The notes below the pieces were generated by a model. The model made no database searches, was not told where the DNA came from, and worked only from the letters and a program-made list of their open reading frames with translations. A program made the position numbers and the translations under genes. Source: Parapedobacter flavus (GTDB lineage Bacteria; Bacteroidota; Bacteroidia; Sphingobacteriales; Sphingobacteriaceae). From it: a DNA stretch of 64,000 nucleotides. Positions 34,355 to 43,614 of the stretch are shown here, piece after piece; within the stretch, counting starts at the first letter, position 1; the number at the start of each line of letters is the position of its first letter. The stretch is from the NCBI RefSeq assembly GCF_035818675.1, contig NZ_JAYKZZ010000010.1, positions 62,001-126,000 of the forward strand. Reading direction: 5' to 3'.

Positions 34355-36358
34355 TTACCAGATAACGATTCGTTTCGCTTTCGGCAGGTATAGTTTATCG
34401 CCTTCGTTGATATCAAAGGCCTCGTAAAAGCCATCCACATTGACGAGTGGCCCAACCGCACGGTATTGCGCCGGTGAATGCGGGTCGGTCTTCACCTGGT
34501 TGACCACGAACTGCTCAGTGGTTTTAGACCGCCAAATGGTTGCCCACGAAAGGAAAAATCGCTGCTGCTGGGTAAATCCGTCGATAACGCCGGGATCACC
34601 TTTTTCCTTCAAGTATAATTGCAACGCATCATACGCTACGGAAACACCTCCCAGGTCGCCGATATTCTCGCCCAGTGTAAAGCGACCGTTTACATAAACG
34701 CCCGGTACGGGCTCGTAGGCCTCAAACTGCTCCACCAAGGCACCGGTCGCTTTCTCGAATTGGGCGCGGTCCTCATCCGTCCACCAGTTATTCAGGTTGC
34801 CATTACCGTCGTATTGCGAGCCGCTATCGTCAAATCCGTGTGAAAGTTCATGGCCAATCACTGCACCGATACCGCCGAAGTTGACGGCCGCATCGGCTTT
34901 ATAGTCATAGAATGGTGGCTGCAAGATGGCTGCGGGGAATACGATTTCATTTTTCAGCGGGCTGTAATATGCATTCACCGTCTGTGGAGTCATGCCCCAT
35001 TCGGTCTTGTCTACCGGCTTGCCTTGCTTGGCACGGTTCTTTTTAAACGTCCAGCGCCGTGCGTTCAGCACATTGTCGAATAACGACTCGCCTACTTCCA
35101 AGTCTGAATAATCTTTCCACTTATCCGGATAGCCGATTTTCACGGTAAACCGGGCCAGCTTGGCCAACGCTTTCTCTTTAGTCGCATCAGACATCCACGT
35201 CAGCTGCTTGATGTGCTGTTCGAACGAGCGGATCAGGTAATTAACCATCTCTTCGGCGGCATGCTTGGCTTCCGTTGGAAAATGCTGCTCTACGTACATT
35301 TTGCCAAGCACTTCGCCGGCTGTGCGGTTGACAAACTCCTGCCCCCGTTTATCCAAGGAGCGCTGCTCTTGTTGGCCACGTAATCTCCGGCCCCAAAAAT
35401 CGAAGCTGAGCTCATCCAGTTCCTTGGTTAGGTTTGTGGCGGCGCCATTAGCGATGTTGAAACGGAGGAAATTCTTAATGGTTTCCAAATTTTCCGGTTT
35501 CAACACCTCATCCAGCTCCTCGTAGTATTTTATTTCGCTGATAATAACGGTATCGGCATGGAAACCCAAATCGGCGAGGTATTGGGCGATATCGATGTTT
35601 TTTACCATTCCTTTCAGATCAGCAACAGCTATCGGATTGTACCGAAGCGAGGCATTCCGGATCTCTTCTACCGTGAGCATATGGCTGGCCAGTTCCTTCT
35701 CAAACGCAACGATGGAAGGGCCTTTCAGGTCGCGTGTGCGCTGTCCTATTTTCGAAAACAACTGGTTGATGTAGTTGTTGTAATCCGCTAATGTCTTGGT
35801 ATTTGACTCGTCCACTTTTTGGTAGTAGGCGCGCCCCAACCCCAGATCGGCAGAGCCGAGATACACCGTATTCATGTCGCTGTTTTTCATATGGGCAGAC
35901 ACATATGCGCCGAAAATCGGGTTACCGCCGATAGGTGCTGTTTCAACGAGGTACTGATAGAGATCGTCAAAATCCTGTATGTCATCTATTTGCTGGAGCA
36001 GCGGCTTAATAGGCCTAATCCCTGCCTTGTTCCGTGCATCGAAGTTGGTGTACGACCGATAAAGGTCAGCGATTTTCTGGCCATCGGTCCCTTTCGCGTG
36101 TGGCTTGGCCAGCGCTAATTTAAGTATTTCGAGCGAGGCGCCATCCGTGTTTTCGCGTAATTCGTCGAAACTCCCCCACCGGGCTTTGTCCGATGGGATG
36201 TCGACGGTCTTCATCCAGTTGCCGTTTACATAGTTATAAAAATCGTCCTGCGGCCGGACATTGTTATCCATAAATCCGAGGTTAATGGACTGGTGTGGCT
36301 GTGCAATAGCCGCGGTCGCAACCGCCGTAGCGATTGCCAAGGTTAGATAATACTTCAT
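34355..36358 (-). CDS. M13 family zinc metallopeptidase (neprilysin-like)
   Basis: A 667-aa exported endopeptidase. It has a signal peptide (about residues 1-19, ending AIAQ), the N-terminal M13 domain, then the zinc motif HELSHGFDDSG (HExxH) and the downstream Glu in GENIGDLGG, followed by the C-terminal VNQVKTDPHSPAQYRAVGP, typical of the family. It should cleave short peptides in the periplasm or at the cell surface. The ATG at 36358 starts the signal peptide; a TTG two codons earlier is less likely. It is a single-gene unit. Confidence 0.94.
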   Translation of the reverse strand: MKYYLTLAIATAVATAAIAQPHQSINLGFMDNNVRPQDDFYNYVNGNWMKTVDIPSDKARWGSFDELRENTDGASLEILKLALAKPHAKGTDGQKIADLYRSYTNFDARNKAGIRPIKPLLQQIDDIQDFDDLYQYLVETAPIGGNPIFGAYVSAHMKNSDMNTVYLGSADLGLGRAYYQKVDESNTKTLADYNNYINQLFSKIGQRTRDLKGPSIVAFEKELASHMLTVEEIRNASLRYNPIAVADLKGMVKNIDIAQYLADLGFHADTVIISEIKYYEELDEVLKPENLETIKNFLRFNIANGAATNLTKELDELSFDFWGRRLRGQQEQRSLDKRGQEFVNRTAGEVLGKMYVEQHFPTEAKHAAEEMVNYLIRSFEQHIKQLTWMSDATKEKALAKLARFTVKIGYPDKWKDYSDLEVGESLFDNVLNARRWTFKKNRAKQGKPVDKTEWGMTPQTVNAYYSPLKNEIVFPAAILQPPFYDYKADAAVNFGGIGAVIGHELSHGFDDSGSQYDGNGNLNNWWTDEDRAQFEKATGALVEQFEAYEPVPGVYVNGRFTLGENIGDLGGVSVAYDALQLYLKEKGDPGVIDGFTQQQRFFLSWATIWRSKTTEQFVVNQVKTDPHSPAQYRAVGPLVNVDGFYEAFDINEGDKLYLPKAKRIVIW

Positions 36359-36495
36359 GTGCAAATCTTTTGATGGGACAAACTTAAAAAATATCTGCCA
36401 TGACGCAGAACTTTAGCTGGGAGATAAATGAATCGTTACAAGAAAAGGAAAAAAAAACGTACATCTGAAGAAAATTGATAATTTAGACGTCTGCT

Positions 36496-37761
36496 ATGAC
36501 AGCTACTTGGAAAAGAACGTTCGGCATCATTTGGAGTGGACAATTGGTGTCCCTGCTGAGTAGCTCTGCGGTCAATTTCGCCATCATCATCTGGCTTAGC
36601 CTCGAAACCGGCTCGGCCGAAGTGCTGGCATACGCCGCCATCGCGGCTTTTCTACCGCAGACCATCATCGGCCCTTTTGCGGGTGTATATATAGACCGCT
36701 GGGACCGCAAACGCACCATGATCTTCGCCGACGGATTCATCGCGACCTGTACCGGTGTGATGTCGCTGTTGTTTTACCTGGGCTATTCCGAATTGATGTT
36801 TATTTACATCCTGTTAGCGTTGCGTTCGGTGGGGTCCGCATTTCACATGCCTGCCATGCAGGCATCGGTACCCCTGTTGGCACCGGAGTCTGAACTGCTC
36901 CGCATCGGGGGCATCAACCAAGTCATCCAATCGGTTTCAAATATTGCCGGGCCGGCGCTGGGTGCGTTGGCCATCGGGCTTATGGATATCGGCTATGTGC
37001 TGCTGCTTGACATCGGCGGAGCTATCTTTGCTATCGCCTCCCTCTTGTTGGTACATATCCCGAATCCCGAAAAAGACCACGCGGAGCAAACGACAGGCAT
37101 CCGCCAAGTACTGCGCGACCTACGTCTGAGCATCGTCGCCGTGACGGCAAACCGCGGGATATCCTGGCTTTTCGGACTTTCCGTATTGGCCACATTTTGC
37201 ATCATGCCAGTGGCGGTATTATTCCCGCTGCTCACCCTGCAGCACTTTGGCGGCGGGAAATTCGAAATGAGTATCATTGAGGTTGTCTGGGGTATCGGAA
37301 TGCTCGTGGGGGGCGGGCTGTTGGGTGTTTTCAAACCGACATGGAGCAAAATAATCATTATCAATGCCATGCACCTCCTGTTGGGGATCAGCTTGGCCGG
37401 GTCGGGCTTGCTGCCGCCCTCCGGATTTATCCCCTTTGTCGCACTGACCATCCTCGGAGGCATTGCCGGCTCGGTCTATAATGCATCTTTTATGACCGTG
37501 TTGCAGGAGGAAATCAGACCTGCAATGTTGGGTCGCGTGTTTTCCATGTATTTCAGCATCGCATTGCTACCCTCCATGATCGGCTTGTTGAGCACTGGCT
37601 TCCTGGCCGACACGGTAGGCATCAATGTGACGTTTGTCATACTAGGAAGCGCAATCGGCCTGATTGGGATATTCTCGTTTTTCGTACCTGCGCTGATGCG
37701 GCTGGGGTTAAAAAAGAATGATCAATTTCCCGAAAAGAATTTGCTGAAGTACAACAATTGA
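36496..37761 (+). CDS. MFS transporter, DHA3-type (drug/siderophore exporter-like)
   Basis: A 421-aa permease with about 12 transmembrane segments. The early WSGQLVSLLSSSAVNFAIII helix and the loop GVYIDRWDRKRTMI match the MFS_3/EntS-like branch, which exports macrolides or siderophores. The substrate is not predictable. It stands alone; its 3' end overlaps the end of the convergent esterase gene by 40 bp. Confidence 0.85.
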   Translation: MTATWKRTFGIIWSGQLVSLLSSSAVNFAIIIWLSLETGSAEVLAYAAIAAFLPQTIIGPFAGVYIDRWDRKRTMIFADGFIATCTGVMSLLFYLGYSELMFIYILLALRSVGSAFHMPAMQASVPLLAPESELLRIGGINQVIQSVSNIAGPALGALAIGLMDIGYVLLLDIGGAIFAIASLLLVHIPNPEKDHAEQTTGIRQVLRDLRLSIVAVTANRGISWLFGLSVLATFCIMPVAVLFPLLTLQHFGGGKFEMSIIEVVWGIGMLVGGGLLGVFKPTWSKIIIINAMHLLLGISLAGSGLLPPSGFIPFVALTILGGIAGSVYNASFMTVLQEEIRPAMLGRVFSMYFSIALLPSMIGLLSTGFLADTVGINVTFVILGSAIGLIGIFSFFVPALMRLGLKKNDQFPEKNLLKYNN

Positions 37762-38534
37762 TAACCGATGGATCGTCGCCAATAATCCCAATTATGGGCA
37801 CCCGGTCCGGTGATGTAGGTGTGCGGGATATTCCGGTCGAGTAACTTGCGGTGCAATTGTTCATTGACCCCATAAAAGAAATCACTTGTTCCGCAGTCAA
37901 TGATCAGAGACAGCGCCTTGGGTGTGAGGCGGTGAACCAAGTTGATTACCGTGTGGCTTTCCCACCGCTCCGGATAGTCAGCATAGCTACCCAATTGCTT
38001 GGCCATATCCCAATTCAGTGGGAACGGACGGATATCAACGCCGCCAGCGGTGCTGCCGGCCGCGCCATACACATCGAGATGCCTCATGGCGAGGTAAAGC
38101 GCACCGTGTCCGCCCATACTGAGCCCGGTAATAGCACGACCTTCCCGGCTTGCCACGGTTTTATACTGGCTATCAACCCATTTCACCAATTCGCCGGCCA
38201 CGAACGTCTCGTAACGGAACGAACGGTCTACCGGGCTATCCCAATACCAACTGCCATACCCACCGTCTGGACATACGATAATTAAGCCATATCGATCGGC
38301 AACTTCCTTGATTTCAGGCGCCTTATTAACCCAATCGGCATAATTGCCACTGTAGCCGTGCAACAGGTACACCACGGAAAAAGAATCGCGTTGGTTATAG
38401 CTGTCAGGTGTGACGACAACAGATTTAACCGATTTGTTCATCGCTTCGCTCCATACCGAAATGGTATCAACATCGGCGCCTCGCGCATGAACGATGTAAA
38501 GCGCGAATATGGCAAATAACAACGAATGCTTCAT
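37722..38534 (-). CDS. Secreted alpha/beta-hydrolase, esterase (FrmB/EstA-like)
   Basis: A 270-aa exported hydrolase with signal peptide (about residues 1-19). The alpha/beta-hydrolase fold has the oxyanion region YLLHGYSGNYADWV, the nucleophile elbow GLSMGGHG with Ser intact, Asp in DCGTSDFF and the late His in PGAHNWDYW. It belongs to the esterase family related to FrmB and to the feruloyl or acetyl esterase modules of Bacteroidota. The substrate is unknown; its secretion and neighbourhood fit removal of ester groups from polymers. Its 3' end overlaps the convergent MFS gene by 40 bp. Confidence 0.88.
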   Translation of the reverse strand: MKHSLLFAIFALYIVHARGADVDTISVWSEAMNKSVKSVVVTPDSYNQRDSFSVVYLLHGYSGNYADWVNKAPEIKEVADRYGLIIVCPDGGYGSWYWDSPVDRSFRYETFVAGELVKWVDSQYKTVASREGRAITGLSMGGHGALYLAMRHLDVYGAAGSTAGGVDIRPFPLNWDMAKQLGSYADYPERWESHTVINLVHRLTPKALSLIIDCGTSDFFYGVNEQLHRKLLDRNIPHTYITGPGAHNWDYWRRSIGYQLLYFSKFFSGN

Positions 38535-38659
38535 TTTTATGTTGAATTGGGCTGTGTATTGTTAGCTTTTGCGGTAAAAATAGGAAAATTCTCCGGTATT
38601 TTAACACCGATATACGCTAAATAATTTCGTGCAACATACGGGTGCTTCCCTGGGATTAT

Positions 38660-39202
38660 TCATAGTCCCAGTACCCGCGCAGCCACCATGAGGCCACAGA
38701 TTGAAATCGAATCGGTAATTTCCGAACGCATTACCATGGCCACCGCGTCGGTCAACGGCACACGCCGCAATACCAGCTCCTCGGTTTCTTCGGGTTGGGG
38801 CCGGCCTGGTGTCAATCCCTGTGCCAGGAAGATAAACCCTTCTTCGTCGGTGACGGAGTTGGAGGTGTGAACACGGCCAATCTGCCGCCAACGTTCGGCA
38901 ATCAACCCGGTCTCTTCCTTCAACTCACGTTGGGCTGTCGTTAGTGGATCTTCCCCTATCGGACCACCGCCCTCGGGAATTTCCCACGAATATTCTTCCA
39001 GTGGGTAGCGGTATTGGCCCACGAGGTAAACGAAACCGTTGTCATCGATCGGAACGATGCCAATCGCTTTGTTCTTGAACTGTACAACGCCGTAGATACC
39101 TGGGTTACCGGCAGGTGTGATCACATCCCGGTGTTCCACATGTATCCACGGGTTCTCGTAGGTAGTTTCTTTACGTACGGTTTTCCAGTTGTTGGCTTCC
39201 AT
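38660..39202 (-). CDS. NUDIX hydrolase (ADP-ribose pyrophosphatase-like)
   Basis: A 180-aa protein with a full Nudix box, GGPIGEDPLTTAQRELKEET plus GLI (REx2EE core), preceded by the YRYPLEEYSWEIPEGG pattern typical of ADP-sugar pyrophosphatases. It probably hydrolyses ADP-ribose or related nucleoside diphosphate sugars. ATG 39202 is preferred to an upstream start because it gives the family's usual N-terminus; this overlaps the 3' end of rsmD by 32 bp. It is the last gene of a DUF3822-rsmD-nudix operon. Confidence 0.88.
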   Translation of the reverse strand: MEANNWKTVRKETTYENPWIHVEHRDVITPAGNPGIYGVVQFKNKAIGIVPIDDNGFVYLVGQYRYPLEEYSWEIPEGGGPIGEDPLTTAQRELKEETGLIAERWRQIGRVHTSNSVTDEEGFIFLAQGLTPGRPQPEETEELVLRRVPLTDAVAMVMRSEITDSISICGLMVAARVLGL

Positions 39203-39740
39203 TGGGTTGGTATTGATAAAATGAAAATGACGCGTATCCGTATTTCCGTGTTTCCACCAAATGCGCATGTACCGGTATTTTGCGCGTTGTTGCGTGCTCC
39301 AAAACCAGCCATCCGCCCGGCTTCAGCAAGCCATTATCGAAGATACGGCGGGGAATATCGGGCAACTGAGGCATTTCATAAGGTGGGTCGACAAAAATAA
39401 AATCAAAATCATCCTTGCAGGAGGCGATGAATTTCAACACATCGGCACGTATGCCTTTTACGGCTGCCAAGTCCAGCTTCTTGGCCGTGGCATTGACGTA
39501 TTGAATGCATTTGAAGTGGATATCTACGGCGGTAACGTGTGCAGCGCCACGCGAAGCGATTTCGAGGGTTACATTTCCCGTGCCTGCACAAAGATCCAAC
39601 ACGTCCGTCCCTTCAAAATCAATACGGTGCTGCAGCACGTTGAATAGCGCTTCCTTTGCCATGTCCGTTGTTGGGCGGACCGGCAAGTTAGTTGGCGGCT
39701 GGAGCCGTAGCCCGGCATGGCTCCCCCCTATGATTCGCAT
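39171..39740 (-). CDS. rsmD: 16S rRNA (guanine(966)-N2)-methyltransferase
   Basis: A 189-aa SAM-dependent methyltransferase. It shows the RsmD N-terminus MRIIGGSHAGLRLQPP, the conserved RPTTDMAKEALFNVL, SAM motif I VLDLCAGTGNVTLE and the catalytic VDPPYEMP (DPPY). It methylates G966 of 16S rRNA. The ATG overlaps the stop region of the DUF3822 gene by 13 bp, and the 3' end overlaps the NUDIX gene, so translation of the three genes is coupled. Confidence 0.93.
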   Translation of the reverse strand: MRIIGGSHAGLRLQPPTNLPVRPTTDMAKEALFNVLQHRIDFEGTDVLDLCAGTGNVTLEIASRGAAHVTAVDIHFKCIQYVNATAKKLDLAAVKGIRADVLKFIASCKDDFDFIFVDPPYEMPQLPDIPRRIFDNGLLKPGGWLVLEHATTRKIPVHAHLVETRKYGYASFSFYQYQPNGSQQLENRT

Positions 39741-40534
39741 TGGTATAACCCGAATAGTGAAAGAAAACGGTGTTGATGCGGCAACATGTCGTCCGGTAAA
39801 TGAATGCCTGTCAAGGCACCGCTGTCGGCCAGCTCCACTTTTCCACCGTAAGTTGCAGCACGGTCATAATAGCCGTCGCCCTGCGCAATATCTCCGGCCA
39901 ACAGGATGGTTGGTTGCCGGTCGGCCAGTCCGAATTGAGTCACAACAGACAGTAAGTGGTAGGTGAAGTCATCTTCGTTAGCGGACTCGAAATCATGGCT
40001 ATACAAAAACCTACCACTATCGAACACACCAATGGTTATCCAGGGAGCATGCCGTTCCATGATCACCCTCGGTTCACTGCCCTGCGTCGCTCGTGCGGCC
40101 ACAGCACTGAGCACCGACTGCACCTGCGGATAGCATTCGACATTGGGATATCGGGCAGTAAAAGCTTCCAACCCCATGCGGTTGGTCTGATGCAACAATT
40201 TGATACCAAGTGGGGTTATATCGGCGATATGGGTTGCCCCGACACCGTCAAACGGAAGGTAACGGAGGTACGTATCGCGCTGTTGTTCGTCATATACGTC
40301 CGCAGGGATAAAGGTGTAACGGCAATCGGAAACGGACAGTTTCGCTTTGCCAAAATCAAGATCGAGCACCGCTATCACCTCAGGCTCCACATTTGCAGGG
40401 TCATAACTAGCGGCAAATTTCAATTGTCGTGCCTGATCAACAACGGCCAATCTGTTACTCGTCGCCCCCACCCCGATTAACAGGGTATAATCCGTGGCCT
40501 GTTGCCCGTCAAAGTCCGTCGTTGTATATATCAT
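39728..40534 (-). CDS. DUF3822 family protein
   Basis: A 268-aa protein of the Bacteroidota-restricted family DUF3822, which has an actin/hexokinase-like (ASKHA) pattern: YTLLIGVGATSNRLAVV at the start and ILLAGDIAQGDGYYDRA late in the chain. Its function is not known. It is regularly the gene before rsmD in this phylum, as here with a 13-bp overlap. A consensus promoter (40554-40585) drives it. Confidence 0.85.
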   Translation of the reverse strand: MIYTTTDFDGQQATDYTLLIGVGATSNRLAVVDQARQLKFAASYDPANVEPEVIAVLDLDFGKAKLSVSDCRYTFIPADVYDEQQRDTYLRYLPFDGVGATHIADITPLGIKLLHQTNRMGLEAFTARYPNVECYPQVQSVLSAVAARATQGSEPRVIMERHAPWITIGVFDSGRFLYSHDFESANEDDFTYHLLSVVTQFGLADRQPTILLAGDIAQGDGYYDRAATYGGKVELADSGALTGIHLPDDMLPHQHRFLSLFGLYQCES

Positions 40535-40553
40535 GCTGATTTATTTGCAGCGA

Positions 40554-40585
40554 CAAACTTACTTAGATAAATCATTTTGAACAAA
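40554..40585 (-). promoter_or_regulatory. Promoter of DUF3822-rsmD-nudix operon
   Basis: Minus strand TTTG (40582-40585), 20-bp spacer, TAAGTTTG (40554-40561). The start site would be about 14 bases upstream of the ATG at 40534. It overlaps the control region of the divergent helicase gene. Confidence 0.65.
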
Positions 40586-40593
40586 CTTTTGGG

Positions 40594-40601
40594 TACCTTT
40601 G
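40594..40601 (+). promoter_or_regulatory. -7 box of the RecD-like helicase gene
   Basis: TACCTTTG is a perfect -7 box. A TTTG at 40576-40579 is only 14 bp upstream, shorter than usual. The box ends 3 bases before the GTG chosen as start and covers the TTG at 40599. Confidence 0.45.
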
Positions 40602-40604
40602 GCC

Positions 40605-42038
40605 GTGCAGCTCGTTGAATTGATTTCCAGTCGCTTCCCTATGCGGCCTACGGGACAGCAAGAGGAAGCATTGCAGCAACTTGCGGATTTCCTGGCTGAT
40701 CACGACAACAACGAATCCAGTTGTTTTGTGCTTAAAGGATACGCCGGTACGGGCAAAACCACCATCATCAGTGCGTTGGTGGCCGCGCTTCCTGCATTGC
40801 GTATGCGCTCGGTGTTGCTTGCCCCTACCGGCCGGGCGGCAAAGGTGATGAGCAGCTATACCAAGAAAAAGGCATTTACGGTACATAAGAAAATCTACCG
40901 CAAGAAAGTGGCCCTGTCGCCCGATATGGTATTCGGCCTTGCCGACAACCCACATACGGATACTTTATTCATCGTAGACGAGGCATCGATGATTTCGAAC
41001 GAGCAACACACGTTCAACGGGCGGAGTCTGTTGGAAGACCTCATCCAATACGTGACCAATGGCGAACGCTGCCGCCTGCTGTTTGTGGGCGATACGGCCC
41101 AGCTGCCGCCAGTAGGGTTAGTGCAAAGCCCTGCATTGGATGCGCAGGGGCTGTCTCGGCGCTTCGGCTTGCACGCCATGGTTTACGAACTCACCGATGT
41201 GGTGCGGCAAGAGAAAGATTCGGGCATTCTCTACAACGCCACGGCCATACGCCAGCAAATCCAAACAACAAGCGGCGAAACGAACGATGGGCCCCTGCCC
41301 TTCCCACAATTTACGGTAAAAGGTTATCCGGATATTTACCGGATGACGGGTGAACACCTCATTGATGGCCTGCACTATGCTTATGACAAGTATGGCATGG
41401 AAAACACCATCGTGATATGCCGTTCGAACAAGAATGCCAATCTATATAATCAGCATATCCGCAACCAAATCCTTTTCCGGGAGGAAGAGCTAACCGGTGG
41501 CGACTACATCATGGTGGTGCGCAACAATTACTTTTGGCTCGCTGCCGAATCGGAACGGGCGGGCTTCATCGCCAACGGCGATATGGCAGAGGTACGGCGG
41601 GTACGTAATGTGCACGAGCAGCATGGTTTCCGCTTCGCGGATGTAAGCCTCGAATTCATGGATTCGGACGAGACCGAACCTGTGGGTTGCCGGGTGATGC
41701 TCGATACGCTCCACAGCGATTCGGCCAACCTACCGCAGGCCGACCAGGAACGCCTATTTGAAGCCATCATGGTTGACTATGCACACATTCCTGACAAGAA
41801 GGAACGCTTGGCCGCCCTCAAAGCCGACCCCTATTACAACGCGCTGCAAATCAAGTTTGCCATGGCTGTAACCTGCCATAAAGCACAAGGCGGACAATGG
41901 CAGGCAGTATTTGTAGACCAAGGGTACCTAACCGAGGAGCTGCTCGATGTGGAGTTCTTACGGTGGCTTTATACGGCCTGTACCCGAGCTACTGACGAAT
42001 TGTTTCTGGTCAACTTTCACCGAAAGTTTTTTGTTTAA
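40605..42038 (+). CDS. RecD-like ATP-dependent DNA helicase (AAA_30/UvrD C-terminal)
   Basis: A 477-aa superfamily 1 helicase. It has Walker A GYAGTGKTTI (about residues 47-56), Walker B FIVDEASMI, motif III VGDTAQLPPVG, and the C-terminal UvrD-like ITCHKAQGGQW type motif VTCHKAQGGQW and WLYTACTRA. It resembles RecD of exonuclease V but lacks the RecD N-terminal domain, and no recB or recC is nearby, so it is a stand-alone RecD-like helicase. A GTG at 40605 is taken as start because an upstream TTG lies in the -7 box; ATG 40644 would cut into the conserved N-terminus. Confidence 0.87.
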   Translation: MQLVELISSRFPMRPTGQQEEALQQLADFLADHDNNESSCFVLKGYAGTGKTTIISALVAALPALRMRSVLLAPTGRAAKVMSSYTKKKAFTVHKKIYRKKVALSPDMVFGLADNPHTDTLFIVDEASMISNEQHTFNGRSLLEDLIQYVTNGERCRLLFVGDTAQLPPVGLVQSPALDAQGLSRRFGLHAMVYELTDVVRQEKDSGILYNATAIRQQIQTTSGETNDGPLPFPQFTVKGYPDIYRMTGEHLIDGLHYAYDKYGMENTIVICRSNKNANLYNQHIRNQILFREEELTGGDYIMVVRNNYFWLAAESERAGFIANGDMAEVRRVRNVHEQHGFRFADVSLEFMDSDETEPVGCRVMLDTLHSDSANLPQADQERLFEAIMVDYAHIPDKKERLAALKADPYYNALQIKFAMAVTCHKAQGGQWQAVFVDQGYLTEELLDVEFLRWLYTACTRATDELFLVNFHRKFFV

Positions 42039-42105
42039 CGACCAACGGACTTAAGACTCTCCCACACAATTATTACAATCCAGGTTAAACAAACTCGCGC
42101 CTCAT

Positions 42106-42118
42106 CTGTATTTTACAG
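42106..42118. repeat. Perfect 13-bp palindrome upstream of the amino-acid permease
   Basis: CTGTA-TTT-TACAG, ending 26 bases before the ATG at 42145. It shares CTGTATTTTAC with the direct repeat upstream of susC at 24829. It could be an operator. Confidence 0.4.
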
Positions 42119-42144
42119 CGTATACCAATCGTAATAACTGTCAT

Positions 42145-43473
42145 ATGAAGGGGGGAAACGGGGCTGGTAAAGACAGCCCAAAGCCTGCGCTCCGAATTGT
42201 GGATGCCATCGTTATCATTGTAGGTGTCGTCGTAGGAGCGGGCATTTTCCGAACGCCTTCGTTGGTCGCCGCCAACACAGGAAGCTGGGAACTGTTCCTA
42301 TCCGCCTGGGCACTGGGCGGTCTGGTTTCGTTGATCGGCGCATTGTGCTATGCTGAGCTTACCACCGCCTTTCCAAACACCGGTGGCGACTACCATTTCC
42401 TCATGCAAGCTTTTGGGAAACGGTTTGCTTTCCTGTTTGCGTGGGCAAGGGTAAGCGTGATCCAAACCGGTTCGATTGCGTTGCTTGCTTACATCGTAGG
42501 CGATTACCTCACGCCACTGTACCACCTTGGCCCGCACTCGCCCGCACTATACGCCGCGTTGGTGGTGGCCGCTCTCACCACGGTTAATATCGTTGGCGTC
42601 AAATTTGGTACCGGCGCACAGAAGGCTCTCTTAGCTATCCAGTTTACCGGACTCTTGCTGGTCGTCATTGTTGGCTTCTTTGTAGCCCCCTCTCCCGCCG
42701 CATTGGCTGAATTGCCAGCATCTGGCGATGATACCACCACCACACTCGGCCTCGCCATGGTATTTGTACTACTCACCTTTGGCGGCTGGAATGAAGCGGG
42801 CTACATATCGGCCGAGTTACGGGCGGGCAGTCGAAAAATGGTTCAAATACTAGTTATTAGCATATTGGTAATCACAGGGATATACTTGTTAATAAACGCG
42901 GCTTTCATCTGGGTGCTGGGCATGGATCGGATGGCCGCTTCAGACGCCGTTGGGGTAGATTTGATGCGGGTGACACTCGGTGAGCCGGGCGTTTTCCTTA
43001 TCGGTGTGCTAGTGGCGCTGGCCGCCCTCACGTCGGTGAATGCCACAATCTTTACCGGGGCGCGAACTAATTATGCACTTGGCCGCGATTTCAAAGCCTT
43101 CCGCTGGTTGGGGCAATGGCACGACCGAACGTCTTCGCCCATCCACGCCCTGCTGGCACAGGGAATGGTTGCTTTGGTGCTTATTGGTCTAGGGTCGATG
43201 ACACGCGACGGCTTCCAATCGATGGTCGACTTCACAGCACCTGTATTTTGGTTTTTTTTCCTGGCTATCGGCGTTGCACTGGTTGTATTACGCAGAAAAA
43301 AGCCACATGTGCCGCGTCCGTTCAAGGTGCCACTATATCCCATTACCCCCCTCATATTCTGCGGATCGTGCGCCTATTTACTGTATTCGAGCCTGATTCA
43401 TACTGGCACCGGCGCGCTGGTAGGCGTGGCCGTGTTGCTATTGGGGACCCTGTTTTTCTTCATCATACGATAA
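42145..43473 (+). CDS. APC superfamily amino-acid permease
   Basis: A 442-aa inner-membrane transporter with 12 predicted helices. The first helix carries the APC signature VVVGAGIFRTPSLVA, used for substrate binding, followed by GALCYAELTTAFPNTGGDYHF. It resembles the LAT/serine-threonine exchanger-like permeases; the substrate is not known. It is single, 106 bp after the helicase gene, with a palindrome (42106-42118) just upstream. Confidence 0.87.
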   Translation: MKGGNGAGKDSPKPALRIVDAIVIIVGVVVGAGIFRTPSLVAANTGSWELFLSAWALGGLVSLIGALCYAELTTAFPNTGGDYHFLMQAFGKRFAFLFAWARVSVIQTGSIALLAYIVGDYLTPLYHLGPHSPALYAALVVAALTTVNIVGVKFGTGAQKALLAIQFTGLLLVVIVGFFVAPSPAALAELPASGDDTTTTLGLAMVFVLLTFGGWNEAGYISAELRAGSRKMVQILVISILVITGIYLLINAAFIWVLGMDRMAASDAVGVDLMRVTLGEPGVFLIGVLVALAALTSVNATIFTGARTNYALGRDFKAFRWLGQWHDRTSSPIHALLAQGMVALVLIGLGSMTRDGFQSMVDFTAPVFWFFFLAIGVALVVLRRKKPHVPRPFKVPLYPITPLIFCGSCAYLLYSSLIHTGTGALVGVAVLLLGTLFFFIIR

Positions 43474-43614
43474 TGGTAACAGAATTATAACACGCTGAAC
43501 CAACACGGATGAAACAATGTAAGCTGTCGGGTGTTTACGTTTGTGGTACATGCTAGATAAGTGTACGTTGAGAGGCTAATTATAAATTATAAGATAACAT
43601 TAAAAACGAAGACG

